Assembly: GCF_900143535.1 (NCBI RefSeq)
Contig: NZ_FRFA01000002.1
Span: 1 to 64,000 of the forward strand
Source of the DNA: Tateyamaria sp. Alg231-49
GTDB lineage: Bacteria > Pseudomonadota > Alphaproteobacteria > Rhodobacterales > Rhodobacteraceae
Direction: 5' to 3'
Length of the DNA stretch: 64,000 bases
This document shows positions 36,803 through 45,664 of this stretch, in pieces. Numbering within the stretch: position 1 is the first letter of the stretch; each line of letters begins with the position of its first letter. The notes beneath the pieces are model-generated. The model did no database searches. It saw only the letters and a list, made by a program, of their open reading frames with translations, and was not told where the DNA came from. Position numbers and translations under genes: made by a program.

Positions 36803-37345
36803 ATGAGCACCCCGACCCTGCTGGGCATATCCGGCTCACTGCGTGCAGACGCGACCAATCGAAAGTTGCTCCGCGAGGCCGCACGCTTGTTTGGTCCGTG
36901 CACCTATGTTGAGGCGGATTTGCGGATGCCCCTCTATGACGGTGATCTGGAAGAGGCGGAAGGCATACCCCAAGCCGCTGTCACATTGTCGGAGCAGATT
37001 GCGACGGCCGATGCGGTGATAATGTCCACGCCCGAGTATAACAAAGGTCCGTCAGGTGTATTGAAGAATGCGCTGGATTGGGTCAGCCGGACCAAAGGCG
37101 GTCCTTGGGCAGGCAAGCCGGTTGCAGTGATGTCCTCGGCGGCCGGCCGGGCCGGTGGTGAGCGCGCCCAACTGATCTTGCGCACCTATATGGTGCCCTT
37201 TCGTCCTCGCCTGTTGCCCGGGCCAGAGATTCATCTGGCCGCCGCAAGCAACCAGTTTGACGAAGCCGGGCAGTTGACCGGAGAGATGTACATCAAGGAC
37301 CTGACCGCCTTGATGGAGAACCTCAAAGCAGAGATCGTGCGTTAA
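36803..37345 (+). CDS. NADPH-dependent FMN reductase
   Basis: A 180-residue flavodoxin-fold oxidoreductase. The phosphate-binding loop GISGSLRADATNRKLLREA and the flavin-contact segment STPEYNKGPSGVLKNALDWVSR are characteristic of the NADPH-dependent FMN/azoreductase/chromate reductase group. It would reduce free flavin or quinones in the cytoplasm. ATG 36803 is preceded by AGGAGAGAG. It is not obviously in an operon. Confidence 0.9.
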   Translation: MSTPTLLGISGSLRADATNRKLLREAARLFGPCTYVEADLRMPLYDGDLEEAEGIPQAAVTLSEQIATADAVIMSTPEYNKGPSGVLKNALDWVSRTKGGPWAGKPVAVMSSAAGRAGGERAQLILRTYMVPFRPRLLPGPEIHLAAASNQFDEAGQLTGEMYIKDLTALMENLKAEIVR

Positions 37346-37412
37346 TCCTTTTGCTTTGGCCCGGTTCAAGATTTGACTGTTCCTTGCCCGCACCATTGCC
37401 CATGATCGAAAG

Positions 37413-38204
37413 ATGCAGCCGGATAATACTCTGACGCAAAGCGATGTGATGGACCCTGCGCGTGCGCAGGCGATGCAGGTGGCTTTGGGGCATGCGCCCA
37501 CACTTGTAGCTGGCGATGCTCTGCCACCGTTTTTTCACCAACTCTATTTCTGGACACCTTTGCCCAGCTCTCAGTTTGGGCGGGATGGCCATCCCAAGGT
37601 TGGTGGGGTGATTCCGGATATGGGCCTGCCGCGACGGATGTGGGCGGGGGGACGGTTGAAGTTCGATGCACCATTGCGCCTTGGGGCAGAGGCGCGCCGC
37701 GTGTCGGTGTGTGAAGCCGCCAACCGCAAGGAGGGGCGCACCGGCCCGCTGGCCTTTGTCACCTTGCGCCATGAGGTGTGGCAGGCCGATACGCTTTGCC
37801 TGACCGAATGGCAGGACCTCGTCTATCGCAAAGACCCGGACCCAAATGCGCCGCGCCCGATTGTCCGGGATGCCGAGGTAGATGAAGAGGCGGCAGAGAC
37901 GGTGCATTTCGATGCGACCCTGCTCTTTCGCTATTCGGCGCTGACGTTCAATGGCCACCGCATTCACTATGATCAGCCCTATGCGCGCGAGGTTGAGGGT
38001 TACGACGGGTTGGTTGTTCATGGGCCTTTGTTGGCGCAACATTTGATGCTGATGGCCGAGCGCGACCTGGGACCGCTGGGTGCTTTTTCGTTCCGAGCCA
38101 CGGCACCTTTGATGCATCACGAGACTGCAACTCTGTGTCGCAAGGGGCGTGAATTTTGGGTGCGGGGGCCTGATGGTCGGTTGTGTATGACGGCCAGCGC
38201 CTAA
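37413..38204 (+). CDS. Hotdog-fold acyl-CoA hydratase, mesaconyl-C4-CoA hydratase-like
   Basis: A 263-residue double-hotdog protein. It has the segments LGHAPTLVAGDALPPFFHQLYFW, split here as LGHAPTLV and FFHQLYFW, GLPRRMWAGGRLKFDAPL and the hydratase motif SALTFNGHRIHYDQPYA, in which His and Asp are catalytic in MaoC-type enzymes. It resembles mesaconyl-C4-CoA hydratase and related FAS1-like dehydratases. No other gene of the 3-hydroxypropionate cycle is near, so the natural substrate is uncertain. It converges with the FAD oxidoreductase gene, overlapping by four bases. Confidence 0.75.
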   Translation: MQPDNTLTQSDVMDPARAQAMQVALGHAPTLVAGDALPPFFHQLYFWTPLPSSQFGRDGHPKVGGVIPDMGLPRRMWAGGRLKFDAPLRLGAEARRVSVCEAANRKEGRTGPLAFVTLRHEVWQADTLCLTEWQDLVYRKDPDPNAPRPIVRDAEVDEEAAETVHFDATLLFRYSALTFNGHRIHYDQPYAREVEGYDGLVVHGPLLAQHLMLMAERDLGPLGAFSFRATAPLMHHETATLCRKGREFWVRGPDGRLCMTASA

Positions 38205-39238
38205 AGCGAGGCGGCGACTTCGAACCCCTGCGGTATCGTATTTCGCCCTTCAAGGATCAGGTCAGCCATCACATGTGCAACTTTCGGGGCCATTCCAAAC
38301 CCTATCTTGAACCCGCCGTTGGCGATGAAATGCCCGGGGCGGTCGGGCCATGCCCCCAACATCGGCGCGCGGCTTCGGCTGCGGGGGCGTAGCCCTGCCC
38401 AGCGGGCCAGCACGGGGGCATCAGCCAAGGCAGGGACGGCGGCCCGCGCCCGCGCAATGATGTCGTCAAGCTGTGCGTCCGTTCTGGCAGGATCGCCATA
38501 GTCCCGCTCGGTCGTGGAACCGATGGCTGTGGTGCCATCCGCGTGCGGGATGATGTGCAGCGTGTCGGCAAAAAGTTGGGGGGCGTCTGGGCGGGCAAAG
38601 CCCAGCAGAGCGGCCTGCCCTTTGATCCCTGCACCAACCAGTCGCGAATGGTTGGCATTGAGCGCCTCAAGTCCTGCGACCCCAGTCGCGTGCACGGTAA
38701 GGGGTGTTTCAGGTCCATCTTCTACCACCTCGACACCCCGTTCTTGCAGGGCGGCGGCGAGGGCTGCACAGGCTTGTTTCGGGTGAATGCGCCCGCTGAG
38801 CGTGTCGTGAATTTCAAGACCAGTTGCGCTGGGTGCGCACCATTCCTGGTTCTCAATTGGACGCACCTGCCAGTGCGCGGCCTCTCCCCACAACGTCTTG
38901 GCGGTGTCCTCGCGCGCACTGGCCAATGCGAGGGCTGCTACGTCTGCGATGGGCTGCACGCGGCCAGAGCGGGCGTATCCCGCGGACAGGCCTCCGGCCT
39001 CTTCGACCTGTTGCCAAAAGGCGGCCGCCATTAAAAGACTTTCCAGTTGGAATTGCTTTTTGGGGTTCCAGTTTTCTGGCACGTGCGGGGCAAGCGCCCC
39101 GACGATGCCACCGCTGGCCCCAGCCCCAATACCATACGGGTCGATCACCTGCACCTTTGCCCCGCGCTGCGTCAAAACCCACGCGATGGAGAGCCCAAAA
39201 ACCCCAGCCCCGTGCACTGTGATCTTGTCCGTTGCCAA
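38201..39238 (-). CDS. FAD-dependent oxidoreductase (DAO fold), MnmC(o)-like
   Basis: The 345-residue flavoprotein has a dinucleotide-binding start (HGAGVFGLSIAWVLTQRG), the substrate-domain segment DTLHIIPHADGTTAIGSTTERD and the C-terminal FAD motif GGFKIGFGMAPKVAHVMAD. In E. coli the MnmC oxidoreductase half, which converts cmnm5U to nm5U in tRNA, is fused to the methyltransferase half. Here the methyltransferase MnmD is encoded divergently 59 bases away. This makes an MnmC(o) role likely. A glycine or D-amino acid oxidase role is the alternative. Confidence 0.75.
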   Translation of the reverse strand: MATDKITVHGAGVFGLSIAWVLTQRGAKVQVIDPYGIGAGASGGIVGALAPHVPENWNPKKQFQLESLLMAAAFWQQVEEAGGLSAGYARSGRVQPIADVAALALASAREDTAKTLWGEAAHWQVRPIENQEWCAPSATGLEIHDTLSGRIHPKQACAALAAALQERGVEVVEDGPETPLTVHATGVAGLEALNANHSRLVGAGIKGQAALLGFARPDAPQLFADTLHIIPHADGTTAIGSTTERDYGDPARTDAQLDDIIARARAAVPALADAPVLARWAGLRPRSRSRAPMLGAWPDRPGHFIANGGFKIGFGMAPKVAHVMADLILEGRNTIPQGFEVAASL

Positions 39239-39297
39239 GGCCTGATCCTTCCGCCAATGTCACGCTGCTTTGAATGCCCTCCTTACAAGGACTTATA

Positions 39298-39966
39298 ATG
39301 CAGGACCAGCAGGCAGAACTGGAATGGCGCGACGGTGGCGTCCCTGTTTCCGTGCGCTTTGACGATCCGTATTTCAGTCTGGACAACGGGTTGGCAGAGA
39401 CACGCCATGTGTTTGTCGACGGGAACGATCTGCCTGCGCGCTTTGTTGACGGGTTTGCCATCGCAGAGCTTGGGTTCGGCACGGGTCTGAACTTTTTGAC
39501 CACATGGGCTGCGTGGCGGGCTGCTGGGGTGCCGGGCGCTTTCCACTTCACCAGTTTTGAAGCCTACCCGATGGCGCCTGCGGATATGGCTGCGGCTCAT
39601 GCGGCCTTTCCTGATCTTGCCCCATTGGCTCTGGCTTTGGTCGACTCTCTGGGCGCGGATGGCCGTGCGACGTTCGAAAATGCCACCTTGGAGGTGATTG
39701 GAGGCGATGTCCGCGAGACGTTACCCGGCTGGCAGGGGCAGGCAGATGCGTGGTTTCTGGACGGCTTTTCCCCGGCCAAGAACCCCGAGATGTGGGGGCC
39801 TGATTTGATGGCAGACGTGGCCCGGCATACCCGCCCACAAGGCACAGCGGCGACCTATACCGCAGCCGGGTTCGTCCGCCGGGGGTTGGAGGCGGCGGGC
39901 TTTGATGTGACCCGCGCGCCCGGCTTTGGTCGCAAGCGGCACATGACCCGCGCGGTGTTAAGATGA
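39298..39966 (+). CDS. mnmD: tRNA mnm5(s2)U methyltransferase MnmD
   Basis: A 222-residue SAM-dependent methyltransferase. It has the MnmC/MnmD N-terminal signature (LEWRDGGVPVSVRFDDPYFS, GLAETRHVF), the SAM loop IAELGFGTGLNFLTTW and the segment DAWFLDGFSPAKNPEMW. It adds the last methyl group to nm5U34 of several tRNAs. It lacks the oxidase domain of fused MnmC, which is supplied by the divergent gene. Its stop overlaps the start of the DMT transporter by four bases. Confidence 0.9.
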   Translation: MQDQQAELEWRDGGVPVSVRFDDPYFSLDNGLAETRHVFVDGNDLPARFVDGFAIAELGFGTGLNFLTTWAAWRAAGVPGAFHFTSFEAYPMAPADMAAAHAAFPDLAPLALALVDSLGADGRATFENATLEVIGGDVRETLPGWQGQADAWFLDGFSPAKNPEMWGPDLMADVARHTRPQGTAATYTAAGFVRRGLEAAGFDVTRAPGFGRKRHMTRAVLR

Positions 39967-40832
39967 GCGCAGGCAACAACACCCGCCTTGGCATCGCCTT
40001 CATGATCGCGACCTCTATCGTCTTTGCCGGGCAAGACGGAATTTCGCGCCATTTGGCCGGGGAATACAACGTCTACATGGTCGTGATGATCCGCTATTGG
40101 TTCTTTGCGGCCTTTGTCATCACCATAGCCAGCCGGAAGGCAGGGGGGATCGTGGCGGCGGCCCGCACCAAGCGGCCCGTGATCCAGATGACGCGTGGTG
40201 CGCTGCTGGCGGCAGAGATTTGTGTGATGGTGACAGGGTTCACCATTCTAGGGCTGGTCGAGAGCCACGCGGTGTTTGCCGCCTATCCGCTCTTGGTGGC
40301 CGCTTTGTCTGGCCCGATCCTTGGGGAACGCGTCGGCTGGAGGCGTTGGGCGGCAATCGGGGTCGGCTTTGTTGGGGTTCTCTTTATTATCAAACCGGGC
40401 CTTGGCGTGTTCAATCCGGCGGCCATTATCCCTCTGGTCGCGGCCATAATGTTTGCCACCTACGGGCTGCTGACCCGCTATGTCGCCCGGGATGATACGA
40501 CGGCCACCAGCTTTTTCTGGACGGGGACGGTGGGCGCTGTGGGTATGACAGCCGTAGGACTGTGGTTTTGGGAGCCGATGACGAGCACTGACTGGATTTG
40601 GATGGGGGCACTTTGTATCACTGGTTCGCTTGGCCACTGGTTGCTGATCCGCTGTTACGAAGTGGCCGAAGCGAGTGCGGTGCAGCCATTCGCCTATTTC
40701 CAAATGGTATTTGCCGCGGGCGTAGGCATCACGGTGTTCGGTGAGGCGTTGCAGATCAACGTCTTAATCGGTGCGCTGATCGTTGTGGGCGCGGGCCTAT
40801 TCACCCTTTGGCGCGAACGAAAGCAAAGTTGA
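39963..40832 (+). CDS. DMT superfamily transporter (EamA type)
   Basis: A 289-residue inner-membrane protein with ten hydrophobic segments formed by two EamA repeats. Visible parts are the family glutamate/glycine loop YPLLVAALSGPILGERVGWRR and its second-half counterpart FAYFQMVFAAGVGITVFGEAL. EamA exporters handle metabolites such as amino acids; the substrate here is unknown. It is translationally coupled to mnmD. Its 3' end overlaps the end of the convergent slt gene by 36 bases. Confidence 0.9.
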   Translation: MSAGNNTRLGIAFMIATSIVFAGQDGISRHLAGEYNVYMVVMIRYWFFAAFVITIASRKAGGIVAAARTKRPVIQMTRGALLAAEICVMVTGFTILGLVESHAVFAAYPLLVAALSGPILGERVGWRRWAAIGVGFVGVLFIIKPGLGVFNPAAIIPLVAAIMFATYGLLTRYVARDDTTATSFFWTGTVGAVGMTAVGLWFWEPMTSTDWIWMGALCITGSLGHWLLIRCYEVAEASAVQPFAYFQMVFAAGVGITVFGEALQINVLIGALIVVGAGLFTLWRERKQS

Positions 40833-42767
40833 ACCGGTGATCTCTTTGCTAAAGGGAACCGGCAGCGCGTCCTTACCCAGCCGTGCGCGGTAGATCGGCA
40901 GGCTTTCGGTGACGCGCATCACGTAGTTGCGCGTTTCGCGAAATGGGATGTGTTCGATCCAGTCGATCATGTCGAATTCTTCGGTTCCGATGCGTGGGTC
41001 GCCAAATCGTTCGATCCAGTTGATCGGTCGGCTTGGCCCTGCATTGTAAGCGGCGGACATCAGTATCACGTTGCCATCGAAACGGGCGGCCAGTTGCGAC
41101 AGGAACGCGGCCCCAAGTTCGGCGTTGTAAACAGGATCTGAAGTCAGTCTGTCCGTGGAGTGTCCATCGCTGCGCCCCAGAGACGCGGCGACCTCGCGTC
41201 CTGTGGCGGGCATGATCTGCATGAGACCGCGCGCGCCGACCCCCGATTGTACGACCGGGTCAAATTCGCTTTCACGCCGGGCGATCGCGAGATTCATTTC
41301 TGCGGCCATAGGCAGATCGGCCTCGGCCAGTGGGTGAAGGGGGTAATAGGGCGCGTGCAGGGTGCGTCCCGTCCGTGCCACACGTTTGCCGATCATCACA
41401 GCGATATGGGGCTGCCCCACATCAATGGCCGCTTGACCCAACTGTCCGGCCTGTTCGCGACCGAGGTCTTCGGCAAGGTGGGTCCAGAACCTCTCTGCCA
41501 GGGTAATCTCGCCCGAGGCTTGCAGCAGCAGCCCTGCCTCAAACAGATCGCGCGCCGCAAGCTCCGAGCTACGCCAATCGGGGAAGGCTTCGGACCCGTC
41601 GAGATACGGATCTTGTGGCAGCTTGCCCCGTTCGGCGGCGAGCAATCCGTAAAAGGACGTTTGGTAAAGGGCGCCGTCTGCGTAGGAAGACAGGGCGGAA
41701 TCGGCGTTCCCCATCGCTTCATGAGCGCGCCCGAGCCAGTACCCGGCACGGCCCTGTGAAATTGGTGATTTCGTTGCATCGCTGTGCGCCTGAAAATGGC
41801 CCAAGGCCAGTTCCGGGTCGTTCAGTTTGCGCAAGGCGATGTAGCCAGACAGCCATTCCAGATCAGCAAAGTGCGATCCTTCGGTCAGAAAGTGCTGTGA
41901 TGCGAGTTGATAGGCGAGGGTCGCGTCTCCGTCCCGCATCTCGTCGCGCGCAAGGGCACGGCGACGGTTCGACCATTTTTCGGGGCGGCCAAGTGTTTCG
42001 GCTGAGGCCGAGCTTTCCAGAAGCAGCGCCTTGGCATCCGCCCACCGCCCCTTGCGAACGCGCCATTCGAAACGGTCATGGGTCAGGCCGGGATCACTTT
42101 GGAGGGCCTTTGGCACGGCCTCGATCAACGCATCGACGGCACCCGAGCGGGCCTGAAGCGCGAAACGTGCGCGGGCCAAAGCGACCTCTCCTTCGGGGAT
42201 CAGATTGTACATGCGCTCGGCTGGGCCACGCAGGCCGTCCCAAACCATCGCTGCGGCGCGTGCACTGTGGTGTGGCGCCAACAAATCGCCGTAACGTGCC
42301 AGATAGCGCGCATGGACGCTGTCCGACATCGACAAGGTGCGCCAGGCGAGAACGACACTGGCCTCTGCCTCGCCCGAATTGCCGGCTTGAGTTTGCGCTT
42401 CGGCGTAATCAAGAATGCCTTGGGGGCTTTGGGGGGGTGACACGCTATAAAACGCGCGCACTGCGTCTGCCCCGGCAGCAGCTACGGCGGGTTCGGCGCG
42501 GCGGCGCAGTGCCGGCATGCCCGGCCAGTCAGGACGGCGGGCAAGAAAGGCTTCGACCTCAGCGTATGTTCCGCGCCCTGCGCGCAACCTGTGCCATTCG
42601 ATCACGTCTGCGGCCACCGGCCCGTCACGAGCGGCTAGCGTCGCTGCGACGTCCCAATTTCCGTTCCGCATCGCATCCATCGCCCAGCCCAGAGGGCGTG
42701 GGCGTTCAGCTGATGCGACCGCAACACTTAGGAAAAGCGCGATCAGGGTGCCTGCAATCCGGCTCAT
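40797..42767 (-). CDS. slt: Soluble lytic murein transglycosylase
   Basis: A 656-residue periplasmic enzyme with a signal peptide (about 1-20, cut after VASA). A long alpha-helical superhelix (about 25-480, with TPR-like helices such as RWADAKALLLESSASAE) comes before a C-terminal SLT lysozyme-like domain. That domain has the catalytic glutamate in ARRESEFDP, GLMQIMPATG and MSAAYNAGPSRP. It cleaves glycan strands of peptidoglycan with formation of 1,6-anhydro-MurNAc. I use ATG 42767 (MSRIAGTLIALF), which gives a proper signal peptide. It is divergent from dapA. Confidence 0.92.
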   Translation of the reverse strand: MSRIAGTLIALFLSVAVASAERPRPLGWAMDAMRNGNWDVAATLAARDGPVAADVIEWHRLRAGRGTYAEVEAFLARRPDWPGMPALRRRAEPAVAAAGADAVRAFYSVSPPQSPQGILDYAEAQTQAGNSGEAEASVVLAWRTLSMSDSVHARYLARYGDLLAPHHSARAAAMVWDGLRGPAERMYNLIPEGEVALARARFALQARSGAVDALIEAVPKALQSDPGLTHDRFEWRVRKGRWADAKALLLESSASAETLGRPEKWSNRRRALARDEMRDGDATLAYQLASQHFLTEGSHFADLEWLSGYIALRKLNDPELALGHFQAHSDATKSPISQGRAGYWLGRAHEAMGNADSALSSYADGALYQTSFYGLLAAERGKLPQDPYLDGSEAFPDWRSSELAARDLFEAGLLLQASGEITLAERFWTHLAEDLGREQAGQLGQAAIDVGQPHIAVMIGKRVARTGRTLHAPYYPLHPLAEADLPMAAEMNLAIARRESEFDPVVQSGVGARGLMQIMPATGREVAASLGRSDGHSTDRLTSDPVYNAELGAAFLSQLAARFDGNVILMSAAYNAGPSRPINWIERFGDPRIGTEEFDMIDWIEHIPFRETRNYVMRVTESLPIYRARLGKDALPVPFSKEITGSTLLSFAPKGE

Positions 42768-42906
42768 CTCTTGCAATTTCCTTAACTGCATGGCTAGAGG
42801 CTGTAAGCTTATCCTTGGTTGGTCACGTTTCAACAGAACTTTCCGGGATTGGCTGAATTTAATCCCGGGCCATTTGCCGGCCAAACGACAATAAAGGAGC
42901 GTCGAC

Positions 42907-43779
42907 ATGCTGAAAGGTTCTATACCTGCCCTCGTCACGCCGTTTCGTAACGGCGCTTTGGATCTGGAGACGCTCAAGAAGCTGGTCGAGTGGCATATCG
43001 AACAGGGCAGCCACGGGTTGGCCCCCGTTGGCACCACAGGCGAAAGCCCGACGTTAAGCCATGAAGAGCATGAAACCGTGATTGAAACAGTTGTGCAAAC
43101 TGTTGCGGGCCGGATTCCGGTGGTTGCCGGAGCGGGGTCAAACAACACCGCCGAAGCGATCCGCTTTGTCCAGTTCGCCAAAAAGGTTGGGGCGGATGCG
43201 GCTTTGGTCGTGACCCCATACTACAACAAGCCTACTCAGCGCGGATTGATTGCGCACTATACGGCATTGCATGAGTGTGCTGACCTGCCGATTGTTATCT
43301 ACAACATTCCGCCACGCTCTGTGATTGACATGAGCCCGGCCACGATGGGTCAGTTGGCCAAGCTACCCAATATCGTGGGTGTAAAGGATGCGACAGGTGA
43401 TCTGGCGCGGGTCTGTGACCAGCGGATGTCGTGCGGCCCCGATTTCATCCAGTTGTCTGGTGAGGATGCGACTGCCCACGGGTTCAACGCCCAAGGCGGG
43501 ACGGGCTGTATCACGGTCACAGGCAACGTGGCCCCGAATTTGCTGAGCCGGATGCAAGAGGCCTGCCTTGCCGGTGACTACGCGACTGCGCTGGAGATAC
43601 AGGACAAGGTGATGCCACTGCACAAGGCGGTGTTCACTGAGCCCGGTCTGTGTGGCGTCAAATACGCCATGTCACGCTTGGGTCTGTGTTCAGACGAAGT
43701 GCGTTTGCCATTGACCACCTTGACGGATGAGACCAAGGCGCTGGTCGATGCAGGGCTGGCCCACGCCGGTTTGCTCTAA
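42907..43779 (+). CDS. dapA: 4-hydroxy-tetrahydrodipicolinate synthase
   Basis: The 290-residue enzyme condenses pyruvate with aspartate semialdehyde in lysine and diaminopimelate synthesis. All landmarks are present: the substrate loop [17 protein letters not shown], the catalytic tyrosine in [12 protein letters not shown], the Schiff-base lysine in [11 protein letters not shown] and [20 protein letters not shown] lies seven bases before the ATG. It is a single gene, ending in a bidirectional terminator shared with the convergent soe genes. Confidence 0.95.
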   Translation: MLKGSIPALVTPFRNGALDLETLKKLVEWHIEQGSHGLAPVGTTGESPTLSHEEHETVIETVVQTVAGRIPVVAGAGSNNTAEAIRFVQFAKKVGADAALVVTPYYNKPTQRGLIAHYTALHECADLPIVIYNIPPRSVIDMSPATMGQLAKLPNIVGVKDATGDLARVCDQRMSCGPDFIQLSGEDATAHGFNAQGGTGCITVTGNVAPNLLSRMQEACLAGDYATALEIQDKVMPLHKAVFTEPGLCGVKYAMSRLGLCSDEVRLPLTTLTDETKALVDAGLAHAGLL

Positions 43780-43783
43780 AAAC

Positions 43784-43806
43784 AAGGCGGACCACTGGTC
43801 CGCCTT
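43784..43806. terminator. Bidirectional terminator between dapA and soeC
   Basis: A perfect 10-bp stem (AAGGCGGACC and its complement) with a three-base loop lies between the two convergent stop codons. T- and A-rich bases flank it only weakly. Confidence 0.7.
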
Positions 43807-43809
43807 ACC

Positions 43810-44682
43810 CTACCGTTTCCCGTAATAGAGCCCGACCACATGTTCGGCTTCTGCAAAGAACAGCCATCTTGATGCCAATGCACCTGCCACGTGGCTTGCC
43901 ACGGCGAGCGCGGCCAGAAAATGCGAAAACGGCGGAAGCAGGAACAGGATCGGTATCCCGGCCATCAACACGATGGAGATAATCCGTACTTTCTGGCTGT
44001 GTTTACGCCCCACCGTGAATGCAAACTCCTTGAGCAGGTAGTTCGTGCCTGTGTGAGGCGGTTCGAATGCGCGCACGTCGCCGCGCGGTCCGAGTCCGGT
44101 TGCCGTGGCCAACGTCGTGCCAGAGCGTGCAAAGGCGCCATCACCCTGCATCCAAAGGGAAATCTGGGTCGCACTGGCAATCAGCAGCAGGATAATTGCC
44201 CATGGTTCTTGCCCGGACAGCAAAGCTCCGGCGGCGAGCGAGTAGCTGAGGAACATCACCGGTGTCAGGGGGGAATTCCAGCGCGGGATGGTTTTAAGCT
44301 GTGTGTAGATCATCGACGTGGTGAACACGGTCAGCACTGAAAAGGCCGCGCCGATCAGCCCCAAGAGCTCCCAACGTTGGTCAAAGAATACAAGGCCCGC
44401 ACCGTAAAGTGCCATGGTGAGGAGCGCGATAACCGCGCACCATCCTTCGCGGCTAAGCCACGATGAACGCCATTGCGTAAACGCCTTCAGTGCGCGCTCA
44501 GGATGGCCGAGGTGGAAGGTCGACGAGATCAGACCGCCCACTGCCGCCAGATAAGCGATGAAGAAGAACGCGAAGGCTGTGAAGCCTGTGACGCCCGGAT
44601 AACCGAGGCCGAGGAACGTCAGCAAACCAAAGCCGACCCCTGAAAACACGGTAAAGAATATGACGGAAGGCGCCGGATGCAT
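43810..44682 (-). CDS. soeC: Sulfite dehydrogenase membrane anchor SoeC (DmsC family)
   Basis: A 290-residue membrane protein with about eight hydrophobic helices and the DmsC/NrfD-like start PAPSVIFFTVFSGVGFGLLTF and SSTFHLGHPERALKAF. It anchors the complex and passes electrons from SoeB to the quinone pool. It is the last gene of soeA-orf-soeB-soeC and its start abuts the soeB stop. The assignment to sulfite dehydrogenase, instead of DMSO reductase, rests on linkage to xsc-pta and on the cytoplasmic SoeA. Confidence 0.85.
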   Translation of the reverse strand: MHPAPSVIFFTVFSGVGFGLLTFLGLGYPGVTGFTAFAFFFIAYLAAVGGLISSTFHLGHPERALKAFTQWRSSWLSREGWCAVIALLTMALYGAGLVFFDQRWELLGLIGAAFSVLTVFTTSMIYTQLKTIPRWNSPLTPVMFLSYSLAAGALLSGQEPWAIILLLIASATQISLWMQGDGAFARSGTTLATATGLGPRGDVRAFEPPHTGTNYLLKEFAFTVGRKHSQKVRIISIVLMAGIPILFLLPPFSHFLAALAVASHVAGALASRWLFFAEAEHVVGLYYGKR

Positions 44683-45440
44683 CAGATTTTCTCCAGCGTT
44701 TTGTCGAGCCAGCCGAGGAAGCCCTTGGCCTCTTGCGCGACGGGTTCGAGGTAAGGGGCCAAAATATCGATATCGCCCTCTGGGACTGCCAATGTGTCTT
44801 TAGGCCGAGGTGGCAGGTATTTGTTCACAGGTTTGGTCCCTTGCTCGGGCATCAGGTTCATGCCGCCGCGCTCAGCTGACAGCTTGGATACGTTACTGTC
44901 CGGGTCGGCAAAGTCGCCAAAGTGGCGTGCACCAGAAGGACACGTTCGCACACAAGCGGGTTCACGGTCTTCCTCGGGCAGGTTTTCGTTATAGATGCGG
45001 TCCACGCAAAGCGTGCATTTCTTCATCACCTTTTCAACGGCGTCCATTTCACGTGCACCGTAAGGGCAGGCCCAAGCGCATAGGCCGCAACCGATGCAGT
45101 CGCTTTCATTGACCAAAACGATCCCATCTTCGACCCGCTTGTAGCTGGCCCCTGTGGGACAGACCGTGACGCAAGGCGCGTCTTCGCAATGAAGACAAGA
45201 CTTGGGGAAGTGGATCAACTGCGCCTCGCCTTGCGCAGGCTGAACTTCGTAGCTGTGCACGCGGTTGAGGAAAGTGCCGGATGGGTTGGCCCCGTAGGCA
45301 TCCGTATCGGACAGAGCCGCGCCATAGTTTTCAGTGTTCCAGCCTTTGCACGAGATCACGCAGGCGTGGCAGCCGACGCAAGTGTCTAGGTCGATGACGA
45401 GCCCGAGTTTCTTCTGGGTGGAGGTGGGAAGTGTTGTCAT
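44682..45440 (-). CDS. soeB: Sulfite dehydrogenase iron-sulfur subunit SoeB
   Basis: A 252-residue ferredoxin-like protein with four cysteine groups for 4Fe-4S clusters: CVGCHACVISC, CLHCEDAPCVTVC, CIGCGLCAWAC and CTLC paired with CVRTC. It carries electrons from the molybdenum subunit to the membrane anchor. No Tat or Sec signal is present, so it works on the cytoplasmic side. The N-terminus overlaps the preceding small gene by four bases and the C-terminus abuts soeC. Confidence 0.88.
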   Translation of the reverse strand: MTTLPTSTQKKLGLVIDLDTCVGCHACVISCKGWNTENYGAALSDTDAYGANPSGTFLNRVHSYEVQPAQGEAQLIHFPKSCLHCEDAPCVTVCPTGASYKRVEDGIVLVNESDCIGCGLCAWACPYGAREMDAVEKVMKKCTLCVDRIYNENLPEEDREPACVRTCPSGARHFGDFADPDSNVSKLSAERGGMNLMPEQGTKPVNKYLPPRPKDTLAVPEGDIDILAPYLEPVAQEAKGFLGWLDKTLEKI

Positions 45441-45664
45441 GTCATGCGCCCCGCGTGTGGTGAGGACAGGACTGGGGCGCTGCCCCAGACCCCGGGATTT
45501 TTTGAATCAGAGAAGTGGGACGCATGTTGAGTCGGTTGCGCCGTAAGGCCGCCGATCGGTGCTGCTTTGCTGCTGTCCCAATTGGCGATGAAGTAGATGA
45601 AAGAGCCTAAGGCGAGCGTCACAAAAGCCGCGATGGCAAGCAGTGTGCGTTGGATTGGTGTCAT
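45437..45664 (-). CDS. Small single-span membrane protein within the soe operon
   Basis: A 75-residue protein with one hydrophobic helix near the N-terminus (LLAIAAFVTLALGSFIYFIA) and a polar, proline-containing tail. It overlaps soeA by four bases upstream and soeB by four bases downstream, so it is translated with the complex. I know no function for it. It might be an assembly factor or accessory subunit. The coupling to both neighbours is the main evidence that it is real. Confidence 0.65.
   Translation of the reverse strand: MTPIQRTLLAIAAFVTLALGSFIYFIANWDSSKAAPIGGLTAQPTQHASHFSDSKNPGVWGSAPVLSSPHAGRMT

Noticed and set aside
41615-42856. 413-codon plus-strand frame opposite slt
   Set aside because: Arg/Pro-rich shadow of the Slt gene, with no family resemblance.
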